Positions 18,780-27,932 of a DNA stretch of 64,000 nucleotides are shown piece after piece (the first letter of the stretch is position 1; every line of letters starts with the position of its first letter). This DNA comes from JBBINE01 sp037444025 (GTDB taxonomy: Bacteria > Patescibacteriota > Minisyncoccia > UBA6257 > HR35). The position numbers and the translations under genes are program-made. The notes below the pieces were generated by a model. That model was not told where the DNA came from, ran no database searches, and was given only the letters and a program-made list of their open reading frames with translations. The stretch lies in NCBI GenBank assembly GCA_037444025.1, contig JBBINE010000005.1, forward strand, positions 1-64,000. The letters are read 5' to 3'.

Positions 18780-20778
18780 TTACACTTCTTTCCCAGTTGT
18801 TAAACTGAGGGTCTATATATGGATTTTTTGGTATAGGACCTAAGGGATCATCTCTATTTACATAAAAAAGTATATTATGAATTCCATATTCACTTATATA
18901 AGAACCGTTCAACATAGGTTTATCGATATATTGTTTTTCAGGTAAAGGAAAAGATTCTTTTTCAATTTTTCCTTGAGAAATGGCTTGACTTAGAAAGTCA
19001 TGAAATATAGGAAGAGCAGCTACAAGACTGGCTCCCAGGGAACTCATTCTTTTTCCATCGGTATTTCCTGCCCAAACTCCTACTACGATATTTGGTGTAT
19101 AACCAAAAGTCCAAGCATCTTGATAAAATTGAGTAGTTCCTGTTTTAAGAGCTACTTCATATTCTGGAAAAATTGTGTAACGAAGGCTAGCTGAAAATAA
19201 TCCTTTTCTTGCTTCTATATCTTTTAAGATATCATTTAATTTTCTAGTGCTTTCCTGAGAAATTATTCTTTCTTCATGAGGTTTATAAGAATAGATTACG
19301 GTATTATCTTTAATGACTTCTAAAATTAAGCTTTGAGAAGTAAGAATACCGTTGTTAGCTAAAGCTCCGTAAAACCTTATTAGATCAGCCATTTTTATTT
19401 CCGCTGTTCCTAAGGCCATTGATAAACCATATTCTTTCCAATCTTTTAAATAGGGTGCTATTTTTCTTGCTAAATCAACTACTTTTTCTGGATGAGCTAA
19501 ATAAAATACTTTAACAGCAGGAATGTTTCTAGATTCAGCTAAGGATTGTCTTAAGTTGATTGGACCTTTAAAAATTTTATCGAAATTTTTAGGGCTATAA
19601 TTACCAAAATTAGTGGGCAAATCAAAAACTATTGTTTCTATTGGATAACCCCATTCAAACAAAGTAGCATAGCTTATGGGCTTGAAAGCAGAACCAGGTT
19701 GTCTCAATCTAAAAGGAATATTTACTTGACCGTCGATTTCATTATCGAAAAAATCTTTAGAACCTACGAGAGCTAAGACTTCTCCTGTTTTAGGATCTAT
19801 GGTCATCAAAGCAGCGTTAGCTCCTTTATATTTTTCTTTATTTCTCTTAGCTCCTTCTTTAACGGTTTTTTCTCCTATTTTTTGAAGTTCATAATCAAGA
19901 GTGCTTATAATTTTCAAATTTTCGTTTTCAATATCTATATCCGGAAGTAAATTTTTAAGCTGATTAATTACCTCTAAAGAAAAATGAGGTGCAATAGTTT
20001 CACTTTTTTTAAGATTTACTATCTCTATTTTTTCTTTAAGAGCTTGTTGATATTCTTCTTCGCTGATAAAATTATAAGTTTTTAATCTTTCAAGTATATA
20101 GTTTCTTCTTTTTATTAATCGTTTTAAGTTGTCTTTATTACTAGGAACATATAAATTCGGAGCCCTAGGAATACTAACTAAAGTAGCAACCTCTGACCAG
20201 GTTAAATCTTTTAATTTTTTTTCAAAATAATAATTAGCTGCTGCTTTAATTCCTATATTACCGTTACCATAATAAATACTGTTTAAATAGTAAGTGAGAA
20301 TTTCATTTTTAGAATATTTTTTTTCTATTTGTAGAGAGAGAATAATCTCTTTCATTTTTCTTAAAAAAGTTTTTTCTCTAGTAAGAAATAAATTTCTTAC
20401 TAATTGTTGAGTTATAGTAGAACCACCATAATTCAAGCTTTGAGTTTTTAGATTCAGGTATATAGATCTAAATATTCCTTTTAAACTAAATCCTTTATGT
20501 CGATAAAAATCAATGTCTTCAGCTACTAAGATGGCTTTAATAATTTTATCTGGGATATCTTCAAAATTTACCCAAGATCTTCTGTTTCCTGTTTTATAGA
20601 TTATAATTTTTCCGGTTCGATCATAAATTTCAATACCTTTTTCATTTATTTTTTCTCCCAATAAAGAAATAGAAGGTAAATTTTTAACTTCTTTAATTAG
20701 ATTTAACAAGGCAACAGAAAAAAATAAAAAAACCAAGATAAAAATTACTTTTAATAAAGAAAAAATAATTTTCTTCAT
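18751..20778 (-). CDS. penicillin-binding protein 1A (transglycosylase/transpeptidase)
   Basis: A bifunctional class A PBP of 675 residues that polymerises and cross-links peptidoglycan outside the membrane. It has an N-terminal TM helix (about 7-27), then a GT51 domain with catalytic E87 in AEDIDFYRHKG and the GGSTITQQLVRN motif. The transpeptidase domain has the SxxK nucleophile S363-K366, the SRN motif at 416-418 and KTG at 545-547. All catalytic motifs are intact. It is divergent from the PilB-like gene. Confidence 0.95.
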   Translation of the reverse strand: MKKIIFSLLKVIFILVFLFFSVALLNLIKEVKNLPSISLLGEKINEKGIEIYDRTGKIIIYKTGNRRSWVNFEDIPDKIIKAILVAEDIDFYRHKGFSLKGIFRSIYLNLKTQSLNYGGSTITQQLVRNLFLTREKTFLRKMKEIILSLQIEKKYSKNEILTYYLNSIYYGNGNIGIKAAANYYFEKKLKDLTWSEVATLVSIPRAPNLYVPSNKDNLKRLIKRRNYILERLKTYNFISEEEYQQALKEKIEIVNLKKSETIAPHFSLEVINQLKNLLPDIDIENENLKIISTLDYELQKIGEKTVKEGAKRNKEKYKGANAALMTIDPKTGEVLALVGSKDFFDNEIDGQVNIPFRLRQPGSAFKPISYATLFEWGYPIETIVFDLPTNFGNYSPKNFDKIFKGPINLRQSLAESRNIPAVKVFYLAHPEKVVDLARKIAPYLKDWKEYGLSMALGTAEIKMADLIRFYGALANNGILTSQSLILEVIKDNTVIYSYKPHEERIISQESTRKLNDILKDIEARKGLFSASLRYTIFPEYEVALKTGTTQFYQDAWTFGYTPNIVVGVWAGNTDGKRMSSLGASLVAALPIFHDFLSQAISQGKIEKESFPLPEKQYIDKPMLNGSYISEYGIHNILFYVNRDDPLGPIPKNPYIDPQFNNWERSVITWAERIQK

Positions 20779-20813
20779 TTAATTTAATTTAATTTTAAAG
20801 TATAATTTTATTT

Positions 20814-20819
20814 TATAAT
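20814..20819 (+). promoter_or_regulatory. -10 element close to the pilB-like start
   Basis: TATAAT ends 7 bases before the ATG at 20827, which would place transcription start at the start codon. A second TATAAT lies at 20801-20806. No ribosome-binding site is visible between hexamer and ATG. Confidence 0.45.
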
Positions 20820-20826
20820 TTTTTTA

Positions 20827-22464
20827 ATGGGTAGTGATTTAGACGAAATTCGTATCAAAGAAGAAGAAGATTTAGCTAAGAAAGTAGCTCAACTTTTAAA
20901 TCTCCCTTATTATGATTTAAAAATATTTAAACCCCAAATTACAGCTTTAAAATATGTTCCTTTAACTATAGCACAAAAAGGTAAAATTATACCTTTAAGA
21001 AAAACAGCCGATACTTTATTAATTGGAGTAGTTGATCCCTATAACGAAGATTTTCTAGTCTTTAAAGAAAATCTAGAAGAAAAAGGAATAAAAGTTTCTT
21101 TAGCTATTATTTCTCATCATTCTTTTGAAATAGGATTAAAAGAATACGAATATATTAAAGAAAGGAAAGTAACCTATGTTAGAAGTTTTGAAATCAACGC
21201 TGAAGTTTTAGAAAGCGTAGAAAGAGAAATAAATAGAAGGGAGGATTTAGAAAAAATTATTAATGAATTGATTGATAAAAATCCTTTCTTTATTCTTGAT
21301 TATCTTTTGGCTGGAGCTTTAAAATTTAATGCTTCCGATATTCACTTTGAGCCTAAAGAAAGAGAGGTTTTAGTGAGATATCGCTTAGATGGCCTTCTTT
21401 ATGATATATTTTCTTTTCCTAAAAATATTTATCAGATTATTAAAAACAGAATTAAAGTTTTATCTGGAATAATGATTGATATTAAAAATATGCCCCAAGA
21501 TGGAAGATTTTCTATTATTTTAAATAATGATAGCGTTGATTTTAGAGTTTCAATTTTGCCTACTTTTAATGACGAAGCTATTGTTTTAAGAATCTTAGTT
21601 TCTTCGCAGATAAAAAAAACTTTAGAAGAGTTAGGTTTTCGTGATGAAGATTTAGAAACTTTAAATATAGCAATTAACTTTCCTAATGGATTGATTCTCA
21701 ATACTGGTCCTACTGGTTCTGGTAAAACTACTACTCTTTATGCTATTATTTTAAAAATCAAGAAACCTGAACTTAAAATTATGACAATAGAAAATCCGGT
21801 AGAGTACAGAATTGAAGGAATAAGTCAATCTCAAACAGATGAAAAAAGAGGTTTTACTTTTGATGTTGCTTTAAGATCTTTTTTGAGGCAAGATCCAGAT
21901 GTAATTTTGGTGGGAGAAATAAGAGATAAAGAAACGGCTCAAACAGCTATTCAAGCATCCTTAACTGGGCATTTAGTTTTATCCACTCTTCATACCAATG
22001 ATTCTCTTGGAGCTATTCCTCGTTTTGTAAGCTTAGGGGTAGAACCAAAGCTTATTCCTTCGGCTTTAAGGTTGATTATTGCTCAACGATTAGCAAGGAA
22101 AATATGTCCCTATTGTAAAGAAGAATATGTTCCTGAAGAAAAACTTAAAGAGAGAATTATTTTTCATCTTCAAGATCTACCAATTAAAATAAAGGAGAAA
22201 ATAGATTTTCAAAATATAGTTTTAGTCAAAAGTAAAGGATGTGATAAATGTTTCGGTACGGGATATAAGGGAAGATTGGGAATTTTCGAACTGTTAAAGG
22301 TAGATAAAAGACTTGAAGATCTTATTTATAAAAATCCCTCAGAATTAGAAATTTATAATGCTGTTAAAGATGATTTTGTTTCTTTGAAACAAGATGCCCT
22401 TATTAAAGTTCTTAATAAGATAACCACCGTGGATGAAATAGAAAGAGTCGTAGGGCTGATTTAA
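20827..22464 (+). CDS. PilB/GspE-type type II/IV secretion ATPase
   Basis: A 545-residue hexameric motor that extends type IV pili or type II pseudopili. It carries an N-terminal MshEN-like domain, then Walker A GPTGSGKT at 294-301, the Asp box and Walker B (ILVGEIRDKET), and a C-terminal zinc site formed by CPYC and CDKC, all typical of GspE/PilB. No pilC, pilin or pilT lies next to it, so partners must be elsewhere. The stop is about 18 bases from the tmRNA 3' end once the artificial gap is closed. Confidence 0.92.
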   Translation: MGSDLDEIRIKEEEDLAKKVAQLLNLPYYDLKIFKPQITALKYVPLTIAQKGKIIPLRKTADTLLIGVVDPYNEDFLVFKENLEEKGIKVSLAIISHHSFEIGLKEYEYIKERKVTYVRSFEINAEVLESVEREINRREDLEKIINELIDKNPFFILDYLLAGALKFNASDIHFEPKEREVLVRYRLDGLLYDIFSFPKNIYQIIKNRIKVLSGIMIDIKNMPQDGRFSIILNNDSVDFRVSILPTFNDEAIVLRILVSSQIKKTLEELGFRDEDLETLNIAINFPNGLILNTGPTGSGKTTTLYAIILKIKKPELKIMTIENPVEYRIEGISQSQTDEKRGFTFDVALRSFLRQDPDVILVGEIRDKETAQTAIQASLTGHLVLSTLHTNDSLGAIPRFVSLGVEPKLIPSALRLIIAQRLARKICPYCKEEYVPEEKLKERIIFHLQDLPIKIKEKIDFQNIVLVKSKGCDKCFGTGYKGRLGIFELLKVDKRLEDLIYKNPSELEIYNAVKDDFVSLKQDALIKVLNKITTVDEIERVVGLI

Positions 22465-22621
22465 ATATATGGATTAATTTTTTGGTGGANNNNNNNNNNN
22501 NNNNNNNNNNNNNNNNNNNNNNNNNNNNNNNNNNNNNNNNNNNNNNNNNNNNNNNNNNNNNNNNNNNNNNNNNNNNNNNNNNNNNNNNNGATTTAAATAT
22601 ATGGATTAATTTTTTGGTGGA
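22458..22621. repeat. scaffold gap flanked by an identical 32-base duplicate
   Basis: Exactly 100 N (22490-22589) lie between two identical 32-base copies (22458-22489 and 22590-22621). As at 4152-4345, this looks like an unmerged contig overlap. The copies cover the pilB-like stop and the tmRNA 3' end. Confidence 0.85.
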
Positions 22622-22953
22622 GGTGAGGGGAGTCGAACCCCTATGGAAAGAAAAATAGGGTTGATGTTTCTCCTGGCGCAGTCAAGTTTTTTATTTTCTT
22701 CCTTTAAAAGAAAACTTGACAAACTTTTAAAGGAATAGACTCTTGGTTTTTTAGGATTAAAGACGAGCCTTCTTTAATCCCTAGCGAGACAACCATATGA
22801 TCCTTGAAAGATAGTCTCGCCCTACTTTCAAGGATCCTACGCTACGAAAGAGCGTAGACTGGAGATGTGTTGGCACTTTTTTAGCTGTTGAAGGTTGCTA
22901 ACCTGCCAGCTGCATCAACCATTTTTCTTTCTCAACTTCCTCTTTTCACCCCC
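22615..22953 (-). ncRNA. ssrA: transfer-messenger RNA (tmRNA)
   Basis: Rescues stalled ribosomes. The 5' GGGGGTG pairs with 3' CACCTCC, followed by A and an encoded CCA (22615-22617). The T arm has loop TTCGACT. A long helix joins GGTTGATG near the 5' end to CATCAACC near the 3' end. Pseudoknot stems are visible, for example GATCCTTGAAAG with CTTTCAAGGATC and GCGAGAC with GTCTCGC. The tag frame starts at GCC (22874) and reads ANTSPVYALS, then TAG (22842-22844), ending with the typical YAL-type tail. smpB lies immediately upstream. Confidence 0.93.
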
Positions 22954-23002
22954 CAATATATTTTTATTATACCATAATTTTATGATATTTTCAAGCTATA
23001 GT

Positions 23003-23452
23003 TCATTTGGCTACTCTTTCTCTTTTAAGATATCTTTCTCTTGTTCGGACGAACTCTCTTTTTTTTATTTTTTCTCTTTTTTCGTATTTTTTTAATCCTT
23101 TAACCAGAGCTATTTCTACTTTGAGCAAATTATTTTTATTAAAAATTTTTAAAGGAATTAATGTTTGCCCCGGTTTTTTTATTTCTGTAAGTAGGTAATC
23201 AATTTCATTTTTTTTTAATAAAAGCTTTCTTTCTCTTAAAGGATCATAATTTTTAGAGTCTTTTTCTTGATAGGGAGGAAGATAAAAATTGAGCAAAAAT
23301 AATTCTCGACCACGGTTAGAAACATAAGCATTTTCTAGACTTCCATGACCTTCAAATATTGACTTTACTTCAAAACCTTTAAGTTTTATACCAGCAGTAA
23401 ATTTTTTTATAATTTCGTAATTAAATAATTTTTTATTTGTTATTAAAACCAT
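23003..23452 (-). CDS. smpB: SsrA-binding protein SmpB
   Basis: A 149-residue tmRNA partner that delivers it to the ribosomal A site. The family opening (NKKLFNYEI) is followed by GIKLKGFEVKSI, ENAYVSN and the lysine/arginine-rich C-terminal tail that folds into the mRNA channel. The frame stays open to 23512, but homology begins at MVLITNKKL. The upstream extension would also overlap ftsK, so 23452 is chosen. The tmRNA gene starts 49 bases downstream on the same strand. Confidence 0.93.
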   Translation of the reverse strand: MVLITNKKLFNYEIIKKFTAGIKLKGFEVKSIFEGHGSLENAYVSNRGRELFLLNFYLPPYQEKDSKNYDPLRERKLLLKKNEIDYLLTEIKKPGQTLIPLKIFNKNNLLKVEIALVKGLKKYEKREKIKKREFVRTRERYLKRERVAK

Positions 23453-23458
23453 AATTTT

Positions 23459-23466
23459 ATTATAAT
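23459..23466. promoter_or_regulatory. palindromic divergent promoter of smpB and ftsK
   Basis: ATTATAAT contains TATAAT on both strands (plus 23461-23466; minus 23459-23464). The ftsK ATG is 8 bases to the right and the smpB ATG 6 bases to the left, so both transcripts should be leaderless. The two start codons are only 22 bases apart. Confidence 0.55.
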
Positions 23467-23474
23467 TAAAGGTA

Positions 23475-25589
23475 ATGGTTAAAAAAAATAAAGGTTCTAA
23501 AAAGAAAAACAATAATTATCTTAAATTATTTGTTCTTGTTTTCCAAAGGTTTATTTTAGAGCATTTTAAAGAGTTGATCGGTTGGTTTTTTATTGCTTTG
23601 ACTGCTTTTATAGGGGTTAGTTTTTTAAGTGATGGGGGAATTATTACTTCTAAAATAAAAAATTTCTTTTACTATTTTTTCGGTTGGGGTTCTTTCTTTA
23701 TGTTTGTTCTTTTATTTTATTATGGGATCTTTTTACTAAAAAAATCGGATAGTCTTAGACTTTTAAAAGTTTCTTTCGCTTTGATTTTTGTTCTTTTGGT
23801 TATTGTTTTTTATCTTCATTTTGTTTTTAGAGAAGGAGGAGTTTTAGGAGATTTTATTTTAGGTTTTTCTCGTTTTGTAGGTAACTTAGGCCTTTTCTCT
23901 TTTTCTTTTTTCCTCTTAGGTTTTTCTTTTTGGCTTATTTATGAAGATAAATTTTTTGATTTTTTAGGATTGATTTTTAAAAAATCAGAGAAAATTGTAG
24001 AGGATAAAATTCTTGGTCCCAAGGTTGTTAAACCTGAAGCAATTAAAACAGTTAAAAAAGAAACAAAGAGTTTAAATATCGATATTGCTCAACCTATAAA
24101 AAACAATAATTTAAAAAAAAGAAAAATTGTTCCTCGGGGACCATGGAAATTACCTCCATTAGACTTGTTGATTCAAGCTAAGGAAGAAGTTGTTGCTCCT
24201 GATATTAAGGTTACATCAGAAATAATTAAAAAGACATTAGAAAATTTTGGTATTGCTTCAGAAATTGTTGAAGTGGAAATAGGTCCAGCAGTAACTAGGT
24301 TTGCTCTTAAACCCGGAGAAGGAGTTAAGCTATCAAAAATTTTAAGTTTACAAAATGATATTGCTTTATCTCTCGGAACTTCTAGTCTTTATATTGAAAC
24401 CCCTATTCCTGGTAAGGCTGTTATTGGTATCGAGGTTCCTAATCAAAAATCGGCTGTAGTACGTTTAGGTAATTTATTAAGAGAAAAAGAATTTATCGAA
24501 TCCCAATCTCTATTTCTTTTTCCTTTAGGTAGAAAAATTACAGGCGAAGTAGCTTTTGCTGACTTAGCTAAAATGCCCCATCTTTTAATAGCTGGTACTA
24601 CGGGATCGGGAAAATCAATTTTTATCCATAATCTCCTAATTTCTTTATTAATGAAAAATACACCAGAAACATTGAATTTAACTTTGGTAGATCCTAAAAG
24701 GGTTGAACTTATAAATTATAGTAAATTACCACATCTAATCATCGACCCAATCGTAGAAGTTAAAAAATCGCTTTCTTTATTTAATTGGTTGATCCAAGAA
24801 ATGGAAGAGAGATATAAACTTCTTGAAGAATCTCAGTCTAGAGATATTGATTCCTATAATAAAAAACAATTACAGAAAAAGGGTAAATTAATTCCTCGTA
24901 TTATTTTAGTAATTGATGAATTAGCTGACCTTATGATTTCTTATGGTTCTAGTTTAGAGGCAATGATAATCAGGCTTTCTCAAATGGCTAGAGCTACCGG
25001 AATTCATTTGGTTTTAGCTACCCAAAGACCATCAGTTGACATTATCACTGGTTTAATAAAAGCTAATATTCCTAATAGAATTTGCTTTAAGGTAGCCTCT
25101 AATGTAGATTCAAGAACTGTTTTAGATATGGGGGGAGCCGAAAAATTAATCGGTTCAGGAGATGGTTTGTTTATTTCTACTTTTTCTCACCGACCTTTAA
25201 GAATAAAATCTTCTTTAGTTACAGAAAAAGAAATTCAAAATGTTGTTGCATTTTGGAAAAAGCAAACAGAAGCAATACCCGATTTTGAAAAAGGACAAAT
25301 AGATTTAGAAGAAATAGAAAGAAAGATAATAGCTAGCGAAGATTCAGAAGATGAAGATTTGTTAAATCAAGCTATAGAGATAGTTATTCAGTCAGGGAAA
25401 GCTTCGACTTCGTTACTTCAAAGAAGGTTAAAAATTGGTTATGCTCGCGCAGCTAGGATTTTAGATTTAATGGAAGAAAAAGGTATTATTGGGCCACAGG
25501 AAGGGTCTAAACCTAGAAAAATTTTAATAGATAAGGATTATTTTAAATACTCAAATAATAACGGTGAAGCTAAGCAAATAGAAGAATAG
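23475..25589 (+). CDS. ftsK: DNA translocase FtsK/SpoIIIE
   Basis: A 704-residue septal DNA pump that clears chromosome termini at division. About four TM helices fill residues 28-175, followed by a linker. The motor has Walker A GTTGSGKS at 374-381 and Walker B ILVIDELADLM. A C-terminal winged-helix gamma domain (about 630-700) reads KOPS-type polar sequences. The set of domains is complete. The last 52 bases overlap the end of secF on the opposite strand. Confidence 0.96.
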   Translation: MVKKNKGSKKKNNNYLKLFVLVFQRFILEHFKELIGWFFIALTAFIGVSFLSDGGIITSKIKNFFYYFFGWGSFFMFVLLFYYGIFLLKKSDSLRLLKVSFALIFVLLVIVFYLHFVFREGGVLGDFILGFSRFVGNLGLFSFSFFLLGFSFWLIYEDKFFDFLGLIFKKSEKIVEDKILGPKVVKPEAIKTVKKETKSLNIDIAQPIKNNNLKKRKIVPRGPWKLPPLDLLIQAKEEVVAPDIKVTSEIIKKTLENFGIASEIVEVEIGPAVTRFALKPGEGVKLSKILSLQNDIALSLGTSSLYIETPIPGKAVIGIEVPNQKSAVVRLGNLLREKEFIESQSLFLFPLGRKITGEVAFADLAKMPHLLIAGTTGSGKSIFIHNLLISLLMKNTPETLNLTLVDPKRVELINYSKLPHLIIDPIVEVKKSLSLFNWLIQEMEERYKLLEESQSRDIDSYNKKQLQKKGKLIPRIILVIDELADLMISYGSSLEAMIIRLSQMARATGIHLVLATQRPSVDIITGLIKANIPNRICFKVASNVDSRTVLDMGGAEKLIGSGDGLFISTFSHRPLRIKSSLVTEKEIQNVVAFWKKQTEAIPDFEKGQIDLEEIERKIIASEDSEDEDLLNQAIEIVIQSGKASTSLLQRRLKIGYARAARILDLMEEKGIIGPQEGSKPRKILIDKDYFKYSNNNGEAKQIEE

Positions 25590-26389
25590 GTTCCTATAAT
25601 AATTCCTATTTGAATAGCTATTAAAAATCCTTGTAGTTCAGGTATCAAGAAAGTTAAAGGAAGTATAGCTAGAATTGCTGTGGAAGAAACAAAAATTGAT
25701 CTTCTTAGGGTTTGAGTAATACTTTGATTGAAAATTTCTTTTATCTTAGAAATATCTTTTTTATTGCTTTTCATGTTTAATAAATTTTCTCGCAGTCTAT
25801 CAAAAACAACAATGGTATCATGTACGGAAAAACCTGTTATAATTAACATAGCAGTAATAAACTTTAAATCAAGATCGAAATTAAAATATTTCGACAAAAA
25901 AACATAAAAACCCACTGAACCCATGATGTCATGAAAAAGAGTGACTATAACAATAAAGGAAATGATTACCAAAGAGAAATAAGTTTTGAGTTTTCTAAAA
26001 GCAAACGCAATATAACTACCGATGGCTAAAAGAACGAAGATAATCATTAACAAAGCTTTTCGTCTTAATTCATAACTTAAATTACTGCTTAAAGAGTCCT
26101 GGCGAATTCTTTCACTTTGAGGATCTCTTTTTTTTATTTCTGACCATAAATTCTTAAGATTTTCACCTTTAATAATATAAGAATCTTTTGTCTGGAAAAC
26201 GTTCCCCCTGATTCCTAGATCTTTTAATAAATTTTTTACTTCAAGATTAGTTTTTACTTCTAATATTTCTCCTCCAATTAAATCTATTCCTAACTTAGGA
26301 TGAAAAATATAAAGACTCAATGCTCCAAATAACACCAATAGCAAACTAATAAAATAAAAAAAATATCTAATTTTTATAAAATCAATCAT
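25538..26389 (-). CDS. secF: protein translocase subunit SecF
   Basis: A 283-residue membrane protein that, with SecD, uses the proton gradient to complete protein export through SecYEG. It shows the family opening GIDLIGGEILEV, six hydrophobic segments and the conserved GFSVHDTIVVFDRLREN motif. The start overlaps the secD end by 8 bases, so the pair is co-translated. Confidence 0.95.
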   Translation of the reverse strand: MIDFIKIRYFFYFISLLLVLFGALSLYIFHPKLGIDLIGGEILEVKTNLEVKNLLKDLGIRGNVFQTKDSYIIKGENLKNLWSEIKKRDPQSERIRQDSLSSNLSYELRRKALLMIIFVLLAIGSYIAFAFRKLKTYFSLVIISFIVIVTLFHDIMGSVGFYVFLSKYFNFDLDLKFITAMLIITGFSVHDTIVVFDRLRENLLNMKSNKKDISKIKEIFNQSITQTLRRSIFVSSTAILAILPLTFLIPELQGFLIAIQIGIIIGTYSSICLASPLLFEYLK

Positions 26390-27641
26390 TGTTTTTTTTG
26401 TTTTTTAAGGAATAAAATTCTTCTAAAAGATAATGGGTAAAAAAAGTTGCAGTTAAAAAACTTATTAAAACGCCTAAAAATAATGTTAGAGCAAATCCTT
26501 TAACAAAGGAAGTAGCCAAAAAATAAATGACTAAAGATGAAATAATGGTTGTTACATTAGAATCTCTAATTGAAGAAAAGGCTCTGATAAAACCTTCTTT
26601 GATAGCCTCTTTCTGTTTAAGACCTCTTTTGATTTCTTCTTTTACTCTTTCAAAAATTAGAATATTAGCATCTACAGCCATTCCTACTGACAAAACGAAT
26701 CCAACCAAAGAAGCTAAAGAAATTGTTATACCTAATAACTTGTAAAGAGCTAAATTAAATACAATAAATACCAAAAGAGCTAAATCAGCTACTAAACCGT
26801 GAAATCTATAAAAAGCTAACATAAAGAATATCACCAGTAATATCCCAATTATCGATCCTTTTATAGCCAAATCCAAAAACTTTTGTCCCATTGAGGGAGC
26901 AACTATTGAAACAGCTACTAATTTCAAAGGTACAGGTAAAGCTCCCTGATTTAATCTTTGAGCTAAAATTCTCGCTTCTTCTAAATTAAAATTTCCAGAA
27001 ATTTGTGCTTGACCAGTTTCAATTTTACTTCTGACTATAGGAGCACTAATAATCTGATTATCTAGATAAATAGCAATTGGTTGTCCTAAATACTTTTCCG
27101 TTAACTCTTTAAATTTTTTTGTTCCTTCTTTATCAAAATAGACAATAACATTTGGTTCCATAGTTCTAGGATCTATTTGAATTTCAGCTTTTTCAATATT
27201 TTTACCAGTAATGTCTGATTTAACAAAAAGTTTATTGATATCTTCCTTGCTTAAGGAAGAAGTATTGATTTTTAAGTTTTCTGTTTTGGTTATATCAATT
27301 GGATAAGCAAATTCTAACAGAGGTGTTTCTCCTATAATTTTTATTGCTTCTTCTGGGTTTTTAATATGAGGTATTTCTACTAAAAATTTACCATCACCTG
27401 AAAAGCTAATAAAAAATTCTGCTAAACCAAGAAAGTTAATTCTTCTTTCAATTAAATCTTTTGTTTGTTCTAATGCTTCTTTCTGTTTTTCGCGTGATAA
27501 ATTTTTAATCTCAGCTTGATAAGTTAAAATAGTCCCTCCTGAAACATCCATTCCCAAAGAAAAAGGTTTATGAGATAAAAAAATAAAAATTAATGATATC
27601 AAAAAAAAGAAAAAAAACGAAAAAATGAAATACCTATGCAT
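26382..27641 (-). CDS. secD: protein translocase subunit SecD
   Basis: A 419-residue RND-type partner of SecF. An N-terminal TM helix is followed by the GMDVSGGTIL motif, a periplasmic P1 domain (about 45-230), and five further TM helices with SVGMAVDANILIFERVKEE, the family signature. It sits directly before secF. Confidence 0.95.
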   Translation of the reverse strand: MHRYFIFSFFFFFLISLIFIFLSHKPFSLGMDVSGGTILTYQAEIKNLSREKQKEALEQTKDLIERRINFLGLAEFFISFSGDGKFLVEIPHIKNPEEAIKIIGETPLLEFAYPIDITKTENLKINTSSLSKEDINKLFVKSDITGKNIEKAEIQIDPRTMEPNVIVYFDKEGTKKFKELTEKYLGQPIAIYLDNQIISAPIVRSKIETGQAQISGNFNLEEARILAQRLNQGALPVPLKLVAVSIVAPSMGQKFLDLAIKGSIIGILLVIFFMLAFYRFHGLVADLALLVFIVFNLALYKLLGITISLASLVGFVLSVGMAVDANILIFERVKEEIKRGLKQKEAIKEGFIRAFSSIRDSNVTTIISSLVIYFLATSFVKGFALTLFLGVLISFLTATFFTHYLLEEFYSLKNKKNND

Positions 27642-27668
27642 TTTAATTAAGTTTTTAAGGAATTGTTT

Positions 27669-27929
27669 TTAATTTTTAGCCTTTTGGAATAGTTTAGAAA
27701 AATCAATTTCTAAACTATTTTTAAGTTTATCATAAATTTTATTAAAATCGATAGGAAGAATATCTTTTAAAAAATTAACTAAACGGTTGAATCCTAATTT
27801 TAAATAATTAACTAAATTTTCCCAGCTAAGAAATTTTTTCAAGCTATCTAACACTTTTTCAGGCAAAAAAGCAAAAATTAATAAGATAACAACGATATAA
27901 AAAGCTATTTTGATTAAACCCTCGATCAT
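27669..27929 (-). CDS. small single-TM hypothetical protein (86 aa)
   Basis: An 86-residue protein with one N-terminal TM helix (about 5-22) and an amphipathic, lysine-rich tail with repeated leucine spacing. No family is recognised. It lies between gltX (3-base gap) and secD (27-base gap) on the same strand, so it is probably in the same transcript; a link to Sec is only a guess. Confidence 0.6.
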   Translation of the reverse strand: MIEGLIKIAFYIVVILLIFAFLPEKVLDSLKKFLSWENLVNYLKLGFNRLVNFLKDILPIDFNKIYDKLKNSLEIDFSKLFQKAKN

Positions 27930-27932
27930 TTT

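Noticed and set aside
23453..23512. 20-residue N-terminal extension of SmpB
   Set aside because: It is hydrophobic, outside the family domain and would overlap the ftsK start.
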